From: Streptomyces xanthochromogenes
GTDB lineage: Bacteria; Actinomycetota; Actinomycetes; Streptomycetales; Streptomycetaceae
Assembly (NCBI RefSeq): GCF_014650455.1
Contig: NZ_BMUZ01000010.1
Location: 62,001-126,000 of the forward strand
Direction: 5' to 3'
DNA length: 64,000 nt
Part shown: positions 16,128-23,732 of the stretch, in pieces
Layout: the number at the start of each line of letters is the position of its first letter
How positions within the stretch are numbered: the stretch's first letter is position 1
Made by a program: the position numbers and the translations under genes
Notes under the pieces: generated by a model
Told to the model about the DNA's origin: nothing
The model's database searches: none
Seen by the model: the letters and a program-made list of their open reading frames with translations, nothing else

Positions 16128-16191
16128 GGGAGGACGGGAGGACGGGAGGACGGGAGGACGGGAGGACGGGAGGACGGGAGGACGGGAGGAC
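16128..16191 (+). repeat. 8-bp tandem repeat GGGAGGAC x8
   Basis: Eight perfect copies of GGGAGGAC in a row, followed by a degenerate CAGGAGGAC ending 4 bp before the stop codon of the response regulator. Because 8 is not a multiple of 3 and the array is outside any gene, copy-number changes should not alter a protein. Confidence 0.95.
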
Positions 16192-16204
16192 CAGGAGGAC
16201 TGCC

Positions 16205-16870
16205 CTACAGCCCCGCGTCGCGTGCGAGCAGCGCCGCCTGGACCCGGTTCTCGCAGTCCAGCTTCGACAGAATCCGGCTGACGTACGTCTTCACCGTGGC
16301 CTCGCTCATGTGGATCCGCCTGCCCGCGTCCGCGTTCGAGAGCCCCTCGCCCAGCAGGGCCAGCACCTCCAGCTCGCGCTCGGACAGCACACCGACGCGG
16401 CGCCTCGCCTCCTCGGCACGGGCCGCCGCCCGGCCCGTGGCGAGCTGGTCCACCACGTGCCGGGTCGCCCCGGGCGAGAGGTAGGCGTCCCCGGCCGCGG
16501 CGGCCCGTACCGCCCGGATCAGTTCGGCAGGCGCGGTGTCCTTCAGGAGGAAACCCGCGCCCCCGTGTTCCAGGGCGCGCAGGACGTTCTCGCGCTCCCC
16601 GAACGTCGTGAGGATGATCACGCGTGCCGCCGGTACGGTCCGGCGCAGCTCGGCCAGGGCGCTCAGCCCGTCCATCTCGGGCATCTGGATGTCGAGCAGC
16701 ACCACGTCCACGCCGTGGGAGCGGGCGAGTTCGACGGCTTCGCGGCCGTTGGTGGCCTCCGCGACGACCTCGATCGCCGCGTCCGAGGTGAGGATCATGC
16801 GAATCCCGGCCCGGATGAGGGGCTCGTCGTCGGCGATCACGACCCTGATGCGAGGTCCTGTCACACCCAT
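16205..16870 (-). CDS. NarL/LuxR-family response regulator
   Basis: A 221-residue two-component regulator. The receiver domain (residues 7-125) has the acidic pair DDE at 14-16 and the phosphoacceptor D60 in VVLLDIQMPEMDG. The C-terminal LuxR helix-turn-helix (about 155-215) reads LSERELEVLALLGEGLSNADAGRRIHMSEATVKTYVSRIL in two adjoining parts. It lies 63 bp downstream of the kinase gene on the same strand and is its obvious partner. The 8-bp repeat array abuts its 3' end. A candidate binding site is the inverted/direct repeat region at 18674-18721 before the kinase. Confidence 0.94.
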   Translation of the reverse strand: MGVTGPRIRVVIADDEPLIRAGIRMILTSDAAIEVVAEATNGREAVELARSHGVDVVLLDIQMPEMDGLSALAELRRTVPAARVIILTTFGERENVLRALEHGGAGFLLKDTAPAELIRAVRAAAAGDAYLSPGATRHVVDQLATGRAAARAEEARRRVGVLSERELEVLALLGEGLSNADAGRRIHMSEATVKTYVSRILSKLDCENRVQAALLARDAGL

Positions 16871-16933
16871 CCCGTTCTGGTCCTGTCCGGTAGGCCGCCT
16901 CGCCCCGGGGCGAGGCGGGGCCCGGCGCCACCG

Positions 16934-18628
16934 CTAGCGCGCTACGTCGTACGACTTCTTCTCGATCAGCTTGCCGTCCTTGAAGCAGAACCGGAACACC
17001 GGCTCGGTGTTCACGTTGTCACCGGTCTCGGAGGACATCAGGACCAGGCACTGGGCGCCCTCCGGCTCGGCGGGCCCCTTTCCGGCGAGGCCGGAGACCA
17101 GCACGGTGTCACCGCTCGGCAGCTCCTTGCGGACCTCCGCCTCGGACGTGCCGACCTTGATCCTGTCGTACGCAGACGGATCGATCATGCCCTTGTCCGC
17201 CGATCCGATCAGGAAGAACAGGCCGACACCGACCGCGACCGCGAGCAGCACCACCGCCCCCACGGCGATCCCGCACCCCAGCGCGACGCCGCCGCCCCTG
17301 CTCCTGCCGCTCATGCCCAGCTCCTTCTCCGCGATGTTCCAGTCCACGACCGGACCACCGTCGCCCAGGGGCAGGGCGGGTGACTGCTGGCGGAAGTCGT
17401 CGGGGGCATCGACGAACGTCGCGGCCTCGGCCGTCCCGTAGGGCAGTACGCCCGCCACCCGGAAGCCGCCGTCGTCGGTGGGTCCGGTGTGCACCATGCC
17501 GCCGACGAGCCGGGCCCGCTCGTGCAGCCCGGTCAGGCCCTGTCCTCCGCTGACGACTTCGCCGGCCTGATCGGCGGCCGCGCGGTCGACGATGCCGTTG
17601 ACGACCTCGACGACGAAGGAGTCCGGTTCGTAGCGCAGCTCCACCGTGATGGGGGCGCCCGGCGCGTGCTTGTAGGCGTTGGTCAGGGCCTCCTGGACGA
17701 TCCTGTACGCGGCGTGGTCGGCGGCTGCCGCCAGCGGCCGCGGCTCGCCGCTGCCGCGCAGGGCCACGTCGTTCCCCGCGGCCCGTGCGGCCGTCACCAG
17801 GGCCTCGATGCCGGCCGTCCCGCGAGGGGCGGGCCGGGCGCCGTCCGGGCCGACGGGGGCTTCGACGCCGTCGCGCAGGATGCCGACGACCTCGCGCAAT
17901 TCGTGCATGGCGGCGACCGAGGCCTGCCGCAGCACGCCCACGGCCTCGCGCTGGCGGCCGGTGAGTTCGGGGTCCACCTCCAGGGCGCCGGTGTGCACGG
18001 AGATGAGCGCGAGCTGGTGGCCGAGGCTGTCGTGCATGTCCTGGGCGATGCGCTGGCGCTCGCGGAGCCGGGCCTGTCCCGCGACCATGGCCCGCTCACG
18101 CAGGAGTTGGGCGTTGTGTTCCTGCATGGCGCGCAGCAGGGTGCGCCGCTGCGACCAGTACCGACTGGTGAGGCCGGGGACGACGGCGACCGCCAGGAAG
18201 AACAGGGTGCTGAAGACGGCGACGAGGAACAGCTGTGGGATGGGCCACAGCGTGATGAGTCCGAGTACCGCGTAGATGACGAAGGCTGCGCTGAAGGCGA
18301 CGAGTGCCCGTCCGGCACCGATGATGCGGCGCCCCGCCGACCAGGCCGCGACCAGGAGGAGCGGGGTGGCCTCGGAGGCCGGCACGGACAGTGCGGCGGC
18401 GGCGAGCAGCACCCCGACGGGCAGCGAGCGGCGCAGCAGGGACAGGACGACGACGGCGATCGCCACGGCCGTGATGCGCAGGGGGTTCCCGCCGAACAGC
18501 CCGACCGCACCGGCCATGAGGGCCAGAGCGAGCGCGAGTGCGGCCTCGCCGGCGATCCTGCGCCGCGTCCAGGGCTCGGGCCCCTTCAGCAGACGCCATC
18601 CGGTCCGGGCCCTCGATGACACGTTCAC
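16934..18628 (-). CDS. sensor histidine kinase with extra C-terminal extracytoplasmic domain
   Basis: A 564-residue NarX-type kinase. Four to six hydrophobic spans occupy residues 25-150, then a HisKA_3 dimerisation domain with the phosphorylated H199 (RIAQDMHDSLGHQLALIS) and a HATPase domain with N box YRIVQEALTNAYKHA (N317) and G box GGQGLTGLHERA. After position 435 there is a second membrane span (CGIAVGAVVLLAVAVGVGLFFLI) and about 85 exported residues with YDRIKVGTSEAEVRKELP, resembling BamE/SmpA-like small modules, and two cysteines. Such a tail after the ATPase domain is unusual. It would place a possible sensor outside the membrane next to the catalytic core. Paired with the response regulator downstream. 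Confidence 0.88.
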   Translation of the reverse strand: MNVSSRARTGWRLLKGPEPWTRRRIAGEAALALALALMAGAVGLFGGNPLRITAVAIAVVVLSLLRRSLPVGVLLAAAALSVPASEATPLLLVAAWSAGRRIIGAGRALVAFSAAFVIYAVLGLITLWPIPQLFLVAVFSTLFFLAVAVVPGLTSRYWSQRRTLLRAMQEHNAQLLRERAMVAGQARLRERQRIAQDMHDSLGHQLALISVHTGALEVDPELTGRQREAVGVLRQASVAAMHELREVVGILRDGVEAPVGPDGARPAPRGTAGIEALVTAARAAGNDVALRGSGEPRPLAAAADHAAYRIVQEALTNAYKHAPGAPITVELRYEPDSFVVEVVNGIVDRAAADQAGEVVSGGQGLTGLHERARLVGGMVHTGPTDDGGFRVAGVLPYGTAEAATFVDAPDDFRQQSPALPLGDGGPVVDWNIAEKELGMSGRSRGGGVALGCGIAVGAVVLLAVAVGVGLFFLIGSADKGMIDPSAYDRIKVGTSEAEVRKELPSGDTVLVSGLAGKGPAEPEGAQCLVLMSSETGDNVNTEPVFRFCFKDGKLIEKKSYDVAR

Positions 18629-18673
18629 GCCCGCACCCTAGGCAGCGCACCCCCGCGAAGACGGCTCTCTTTC

Positions 18674-18718
18674 GTCGCGCCCCGCCGCGACAAAAGTCGC
18701 CCGTCCCGGGGGCGCGAC
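18674..18718. promoter_or_regulatory. candidate operator: nested inverted repeats before the kinase operon
   Basis: GTCGCGCCCC at 18674-18683 is inverted as GGGGCGCGAC at 18709-18718, and GCGACAAAAGTCGC (18687-18700) lies between them. CGCGACAAA also occurs as a direct repeat at 18686 and 18713. The site is 46-90 bp upstream of the kinase start. Probably bound by the cognate LuxR-type regulator (inference). Confidence 0.5.
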
Positions 18719-18769
18719 AAATGACACAGACGGCGAGGAGGGGGTAGGCGCACGGTGTGGACATACGAC

Positions 18770-18805
18770 GGAAGCCCCGCAGATCCGGGGATCTGCGGGG
18801 CTTCC
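18770..18805. terminator. strong bidirectional hairpin between tRNA-Leu and the kinase operon
   Basis: A 17-bp perfect inverted repeat (GGAAGCCCCGCAGATCC and its complement) separated by 2 bases lies 6 bp past the tRNA-Leu 3' end. It has no long U tract, as is usual in Streptomyces. Confidence 0.85.
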
Positions 18806-18811
18806 GACTTG

Positions 18812-18894
18812 TGCGCGAGGGGGGATTTGAACCCCCACGTCCCGAAGGACACTGGCACCTGAAGCCAGCGCGTCTGCCGTTCCGCCACTCGCGC
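18812..18894 (-). tRNA. tRNA-Leu(CAG)
   Basis: On the minus strand the 83-nt gene has the 7-bp acceptor GCGCGAG/CTCGCGC, discriminator A, the anticodon arm with CAG in CTTCAGG, a long class II variable arm (GTGTCCTTCGGGACG) and the T-arm GGTTCAAATCC. CCA is not encoded. Confidence 0.97.
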
Positions 18895-19271
18895 AAGAGT
18901 GGTGTGCTGGGCTCTCTCACTTTTCGGTGCGATTGCCTGGCGACGTCGAGAAGATTAGCACGCTGGACAGGGTGGATTCACATCCGTTGTTTGCGGCCAC
19001 CCTGATGGGGAGGAGCAGATCGGTGCGAGGGAACCCCCGGCATCGTTACCCGCTCCTCCTGAGTGCACCCGAGGTGCGGGACACTGTCGGGAAGCCGCCT
19101 CTACGATCCGTACGAAGGGTGCGTGTGAGAGGTGACACTCGTCCACTGGGCACAGAAGGGGAACCAGCCGATTTCCCGACGCGTGGATACGATCAGTAAG
19201 CAGTACCAAGAGAGCGACTCAGAGCAGAACCGGCAGCAAGGCCAGGACGACAACGACGGAGGAGGTGCCCC
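18895..19271 (+). promoter_or_regulatory. 377-bp upstream region of the fha-pknB cluster
   Basis: No gene is supported here. It must hold the promoter of the fhaA operon and, on the other strand, that of tRNA-Leu. GGAGGAGG at 19258-19265 is the fhaA ribosome binding site. No convincing palindrome was seen. Confidence 0.4.
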
Positions 19272-20135
19272 ATGGGAGTCATGAAGCGTTTCGAGCAGCG
19301 TCTCGAAGGCCTGGTCAACGGCACCTTCGCGAAGGTCTTCAAGTCCGAGGTCCAGCCCGTCGAGATCGCCGGCGCGCTCCAGCGCGAGTGCGACAACAAC
19401 GCGTCGATCTGGAACCGGGACCGCACGGTCGTCCCCAATGACTTCATCGTCGAGCTGAGCGCTCCGGACTTCGAGCGGCTCAGCCCGTACTCGGGCCAGC
19501 TCGGCGACGAGCTGTCCGGCCTGGTGCGCGACTACGCGAAGCAGCAGCGCTACACCTTCATGGGCCCGATCAAGGTGCACCTGGAGAAGGCCGAGGACCT
19601 CGACACCGGTCTGTACCGGGTGCGCAGCCGCACACTCGCGTCCAGCACCGACCAGCAGGGCCACCAGGGCGCAGGCCCGGGTGCCCCGCAGCGGCCCGCC
19701 CCCGCGGCGCCGCAGGGCGGCCGTGGTGGCTACGGCTACCCGCCGGCCGCGTCCGCCCCGCCCATGCCGTCGGCGCCGCCCCCGGGCCGCCCCTCCGCTT
19801 CGCCCGCCGACCGCCGCCCGGCGGCTCCGGGGCCGATGCCGGGCGGGCAGGGCCAGGTGCGGCGCTGGATCGAGATCAATGGCACCCGCCACCAGATCTC
19901 CCGCCCGACTCTGGTCCTTGGCCGCAGCACCGATGCGGACGTGAGGATCGACGATCCCGGCGTCTCGCGCCGGCACTGTGAGATCCGGACCGGAACGCCC
20001 CCGACGATCCAGGATCTCGGGTCCACCAACGGCATCGTGGTGGACGGGCAGCACACCACCCGCGCTACGCTCCGCGACGGCTCGCGGATCGTCGTGGGCA
20101 GCACCACCATCGTTTACCGGCAAGCCGAAGGGTGA
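19272..20135 (+). CDS. fhaA: FhaA-type protein (DUF3662 plus FHA domain)
   Basis: A 287-residue cytosolic phosphothreonine-reading protein. The N-terminal DUF3662 domain (MGVMKRFEQRLEGLVNGTFA to about 120) is followed by a Gly/Pro/Ala-rich linker and a C-terminal FHA domain (about 200-287) with GRSTDADVRIDD, SRRHCEI and DLGSTNGIVVDG. In mycobacteria FhaA binds phosphorylated pseudokinase MviN and tunes peptidoglycan synthesis. It opens the conserved fhaA-fhaB-pstP-rodA-pbpA-pknB cluster. The ATG at 19272 follows GGAGGAGGTGCCCC. Confidence 0.94.
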   Translation: MGVMKRFEQRLEGLVNGTFAKVFKSEVQPVEIAGALQRECDNNASIWNRDRTVVPNDFIVELSAPDFERLSPYSGQLGDELSGLVRDYAKQQRYTFMGPIKVHLEKAEDLDTGLYRVRSRTLASSTDQQGHQGAGPGAPQRPAPAAPQGGRGGYGYPPAASAPPMPSAPPPGRPSASPADRRPAAPGPMPGGQGQVRRWIEINGTRHQISRPTLVLGRSTDADVRIDDPGVSRRHCEIRTGTPPTIQDLGSTNGIVVDGQHTTRATLRDGSRIVVGSTTIVYRQAEG

Positions 20136-20145
20136 AGCGGGGGCA

Positions 20146-20682
20146 ATGTCAGAGCTGACCCTCACGGTCATGCGGTTGGGTTTCCTCGCCGTACTGTGGC
20201 TGTTCGTCATCGTGGCCGTTCAGGTCATTCGCAGTGATCTGTTCGGAACGCGCGTCACCCAGCGCGGTTCGCGCCGGGGCAATGACGCCAACCGGCAGCA
20301 GCAGACCGGGCGGCAGGCCGCAGCGGCCGCCGCGCCGCCGCCGCAGCGCGGCCAGCAGCAGGGCGGGGGCGGGCGGCAGCGCCGTGGCGCCCCGACCAAG
20401 CTGGTGGTCTCCGAGGGCACCCTGACCGGGACCACGGTCGCGCTCCAGGGGCAGACCGTCACGCTGGGCCGGGCGCACGATTCGACGATCGTCCTGGACG
20501 ACGACTACGCGTCGAGCCGCCATGCCAGGATCTACCCGGACCGGGACGGCAATTGGATCGTCGAGGACCTCGGGTCCACCAACGGCACCTATCTGGACCG
20601 GACCCGGCTCACCACCCCGACCCCGATTCCGCTGGGCGCGCCGATCCGCATCGGCAAGACCGTCATCGAGCTGCGGAAGTAG
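20146..20682 (+). CDS. fhaB: FhaB/FipA-type FHA-domain membrane protein
   Basis: A 178-residue protein with one N-terminal transmembrane helix (residues about 8-28, LGFLAVLWLFVIVAVQVI), a Gln/Gly/Ala-rich linker and a C-terminal FHA domain (GRAHDSTIVLDDDYASSRHA, DLGSTNGTYLDR). In mycobacteria the homologue FipA is phosphorylated by PknA/PknB and links FtsZ to FtsQ. The start is the ATG 10 bp after the fhaA stop. Confidence 0.93.
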   Translation: MSELTLTVMRLGFLAVLWLFVIVAVQVIRSDLFGTRVTQRGSRRGNDANRQQQTGRQAAAAAAPPPQRGQQQGGGGRQRRGAPTKLVVSEGTLTGTTVALQGQTVTLGRAHDSTIVLDDDYASSRHARIYPDRDGNWIVEDLGSTNGTYLDRTRLTTPTPIPLGAPIRIGKTVIELRK

Positions 20683-20811
20683 TACGACAATGAGCGAGCG
20701 GAGCGAGCGAGCCGCGGCGGTCTTCAGGGACCGGGACGGGCTCCCGACCGGAGGGTGGGCAGTGTGGCTCGACATGACCGGCCGTACCCCGAGCCGACAG
20801 GCGAGGTGCGC

Positions 20812-22290
20812 ATGAGTCTCTCCCTGCGCTTCGCCGCCGGATCGCACAAAGGCATGATCCGCGAGGGGAACGAGGACTCCGGTTACGCCGGTCCCCGTCT
20901 CCTCGCCATCGCCGACGGCATGGGCGGCCAGGCCGCCGGCGAGGTCGCCTCCTCCGAGGTGATCTCCACGCTGGTCACGCTCGACGACGACGTACCCGGC
21001 TCCGACATCTTGACCTCGCTCGGCACCGCCGTGCAGCGGGCCAACGACCAGCTGCGCATGATGGTCGAGGAGGACCCCCAGCTGGAGGGGATGGGCACCA
21101 CGCTCACCGCTCTGCTGTGGACGGGCCAGCGCCTTGGCCTCGTGCACGTCGGCGATTCGCGCGCCTATCTGCTGCGCGACGGCGTCCTCACCCAGATCAC
21201 CCAGGACCACACGTGGGTCCAGCGGCTGGTCGACGAGGGCCGCATCACCGAGGAAGAGGCCACCACCCACCCGCAGCGCTCGCTCCTGATGCGCGCGCTG
21301 GGCAGCGGCGACCATGTCGAGCCCGATCTGTCGATCCGTGAAGTGCGGGCCGGCGACCGGTACTTGATCTGTTCCGACGGCCTGTCGGGGGTGGTCTCCC
21401 ACCAGACGATGGAGGAGACCCTCGCCAGCTACCAGGGCCCGCAGGAGACGGTGCAGGAGCTGATCCAGCTCGCGCTGCGCGGTGGCGGCCCCGACAACAT
21501 CACGGTGATCATCGCCGATGTGCTGGACGTCGACGCCGGGGACACCCTGGCGGGACAGCTCAACGACACGCCGGTCATCGTCGGCGCGGTCGCCGAGAAC
21601 CAGCTGCAGCTGAACGACGGCGGCGCCATGCAGACCCCGGCCGGCCGCGCCTCGGGGCTCGGCCGACCCGCACCCGCGCCGCAGGGCGGCTTCGGCCCGC
21701 CCGGCAGCGGAGAGGACAGCGGCTACGGCAACCCGCCCGAGGGCGCCTTCGGCTCGTACACCGACGAGGACTTCGTCAAGCCGCGCCGACGCGGCAAGGG
21801 CCGCTGGATCCGCAGGTCGCTGTACATCGTGCTGGCCCTGGCGGTCGTCGGCGGCGGCCTGTACGGCGGCTACCGGTGGACGCAGACGCAGTACTTCGTC
21901 GGCACCAACAACGACGGCAATCCGCATGTGGCCCTCTACCGGGGCATCAGCCAGGACCTCGCCTGGGTGAAGCTCTCCAAGGTGGAGACCGATCACCCCG
22001 AGATCGAACTCAAGTACCTCCCGCAGTACCAGCGCAACCAGATCGACTCGACGATCGCCGCGAGCAGCCTCGACAAGGCGCAGGCCAAGATCAAGGAGTT
22101 CGCGACGCAGGCGTCCGCCTGCAAGAAGGAGGAGGAGCGCCGGGCCGCCGAGGGCAACACTCCCGCGAAGCCCACCACGGGCGCCACCGGCGCCCCGTCC
22201 AACAAGACCGCGACCACCGCATCTCCCACACCCGGCCCCAGCCTCTCGGAGGACGAGCAGAAGCTGGTCTCGCAGTGCGGTAAGCAGTAG
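20812..22290 (+). CDS. pstP: PP2C-type Ser/Thr protein phosphatase PstP
   Basis: A 492-residue membrane-anchored phosphatase that reverses PknB-type phosphorylation. The PP2C domain (1-240) has the metal-binding motifs GNEDSG, LAIADGMGG, HVGDSRAYL and GGPDNITVI. A Pro/Gly linker and one transmembrane span (SLYIVLALAVVGGGLYGGYRW) lead to an extracytoplasmic C-terminal domain of about 140 residues with a Thr/Ser/Pro tail. The ATG at 20812 fits the family start MSLSLRFAAGSHKG; an upstream GTG at 20755 is open but unsupported. Confidence 0.95.
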   Translation: MSLSLRFAAGSHKGMIREGNEDSGYAGPRLLAIADGMGGQAAGEVASSEVISTLVTLDDDVPGSDILTSLGTAVQRANDQLRMMVEEDPQLEGMGTTLTALLWTGQRLGLVHVGDSRAYLLRDGVLTQITQDHTWVQRLVDEGRITEEEATTHPQRSLLMRALGSGDHVEPDLSIREVRAGDRYLICSDGLSGVVSHQTMEETLASYQGPQETVQELIQLALRGGGPDNITVIIADVLDVDAGDTLAGQLNDTPVIVGAVAENQLQLNDGGAMQTPAGRASGLGRPAPAPQGGFGPPGSGEDSGYGNPPEGAFGSYTDEDFVKPRRRGKGRWIRRSLYIVLALAVVGGGLYGGYRWTQTQYFVGTNNDGNPHVALYRGISQDLAWVKLSKVETDHPEIELKYLPQYQRNQIDSTIAASSLDKAQAKIKEFATQASACKKEEERRAAEGNTPAKPTTGATGAPSNKTATTASPTPGPSLSEDEQKLVSQCGKQ

Positions 22291-22316
22291 GCAGCCGTAG
22301 GGGGCCTTTCCACACC

Positions 22317-23732
22317 ATGAGCGTTGTCACCAACACGACCACCATCGGCGCGATCGAAGCACCGAGCCGCCGCAACACCGAGCTGGCCCTGCTGATCTTC
22401 GCGGTGGCCATCCCGGTGTTCGCGTACGCCAATGTGGGGCTTGCCATGACCGGCAAGCTCCCTTCCGGCATGCTCGGATACGGTCTCGGCCTCGGCCTGA
22501 TGGCGGGTGTGGCGCACTTGGTGGTGCGCAAGTTCGCCCGGTACGCCGACCCGCTGCTGCTGCCGATCGCGACGCTGCTCAACGGGCTCGGCCTGGTGCT
22601 GATCTGGCGCCTGGACCAGTCGCCGCGGCTGATCCAGCGCGCCAAGAGCGCGTGGGGCAAGTTCTCCCCGGACGCCCCGCACCAGCTGCTGTACACGGCG
22701 ATCGGTGTGGCGCTGTTCATCGCCGTACTGCTGCTCCTGAAGGACCACCGCATCCTCCAGCGCTACACGTACATCTCGATGGCGGTGGCGCTGTTCCTGC
22801 TGGTCCTGCCGATGTTCTTCCCCGCCGTCAACGGCGCCAAGATCTGGATCTCGATCCCCGGCCTCGGCACCATCCAGCCCGGCGAGTTCGCGAAGATCAT
22901 CATCGCGATCTTCTTCTCCGGCTACCTGATGGTGAAGCGCGACGCGCTCGCGCTGGCCAGCCGGCGCTTCATGGGGCTCTACCTGCCGCGTGGCCGTGAC
23001 CTCGGGCCGATCCTGGTCATCTGGGCGCTGTCGATCCTGATCCTGGTCTTCGAGACCGACCTCGGCACCTCGCTGCTCTTCTTCGGCCTGTTCGTCGTCA
23101 TGCTGTACGTCGCCACCGAGCGCACCAGCTGGATCGTCTTCGGTCTGCTGATGTCGGCGGTCGGCGCGGTCGGCGTGGCCACCTTCGAGTCGCACGTGCA
23201 GCAGCGTGTGAAGGCCTGGATGGACCCCTTCGCCTGCTACAAGACGGACGGCGCCTGCCAGCAGATCGGCGACGCGATCATGTCGTTCGGCTCCGGCGGC
23301 ACGCTCGGCGCCGGGCTCGGCCAGGGCAACTCCGACCTCATCGGCTTCGCCGCCAACGCCGACTTCATCCTCTCCACCGTCGGCGAGGAGCTGGGCCTGG
23401 CCGGAATGATGGCGCTGCTGCTCCTGTACGGCCTCATCGTGGAGCGCGGTGTGCGCACCGCGCTCGCCGCCCGCGACCCGTTCGGCAAGCTCCTCGCGAT
23501 CGGCCTCTCCGGCGCCTTCGCCCTCCAGGTCTTCGTCGTCGCCGGCGGTGTGATGGGCCTCATCCCGCTGACCGGTATGACGATGCCGTTCCTCGCCCAG
23601 GGTGGTTCCTCCGTCATCGCCAACTGGGCGCTGATCGGCATCCTGATCCGGATCAGCGACACCGCGCGCCGGCCCGCCCCGGCCCCCGCCCCGTCCTCCG
23701 ACGCCGAGATGACCCAGGTGGTCCGACCGTGA
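22317..23732 (+). CDS. rodA: RodA/FtsW-family peptidoglycan glycosyltransferase
   Basis: A 471-residue SEDS protein with about 10-12 membrane spans. SEDS signatures include NGAKIWISIPGLGTIQPGEFAKI, FETDLGTSLLFF and GLIPLTGMTMPFLAQGGSS. SEDS proteins polymerise lipid II and act with a class B PBP, here the next gene. The stop overlaps the pbpA GTG start (GTGA, 23729-23732), supporting a 1:1 complex. In streptomycetes this pair is linked to hyphal wall and spore-wall synthesis. Confidence 0.94.
   Translation: MSVVTNTTTIGAIEAPSRRNTELALLIFAVAIPVFAYANVGLAMTGKLPSGMLGYGLGLGLMAGVAHLVVRKFARYADPLLLPIATLLNGLGLVLIWRLDQSPRLIQRAKSAWGKFSPDAPHQLLYTAIGVALFIAVLLLLKDHRILQRYTYISMAVALFLLVLPMFFPAVNGAKIWISIPGLGTIQPGEFAKIIIAIFFSGYLMVKRDALALASRRFMGLYLPRGRDLGPILVIWALSILILVFETDLGTSLLFFGLFVVMLYVATERTSWIVFGLLMSAVGAVGVATFESHVQQRVKAWMDPFACYKTDGACQQIGDAIMSFGSGGTLGAGLGQGNSDLIGFAANADFILSTVGEELGLAGMMALLLLYGLIVERGVRTALAARDPFGKLLAIGLSGAFALQVFVVAGGVMGLIPLTGMTMPFLAQGGSSVIANWALIGILIRISDTARRPAPAPAPSSDAEMTQVVRP

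Noticed and set aside
14409..16931. 840-residue continuous minus-strand frame joining DUF2252 to the regulator region
   Set aside because: Only the part from 15875 downstream has DUF2252 similarity; the rest is out of frame with the response-regulator gene and crosses the GGGAGGAC array and parS.
16819..16933. Frameshift or fusion between kinase and regulator
   Set aside because: The kinase stop and regulator start are separated by 63 bp in a normal operon layout; both proteins are complete.
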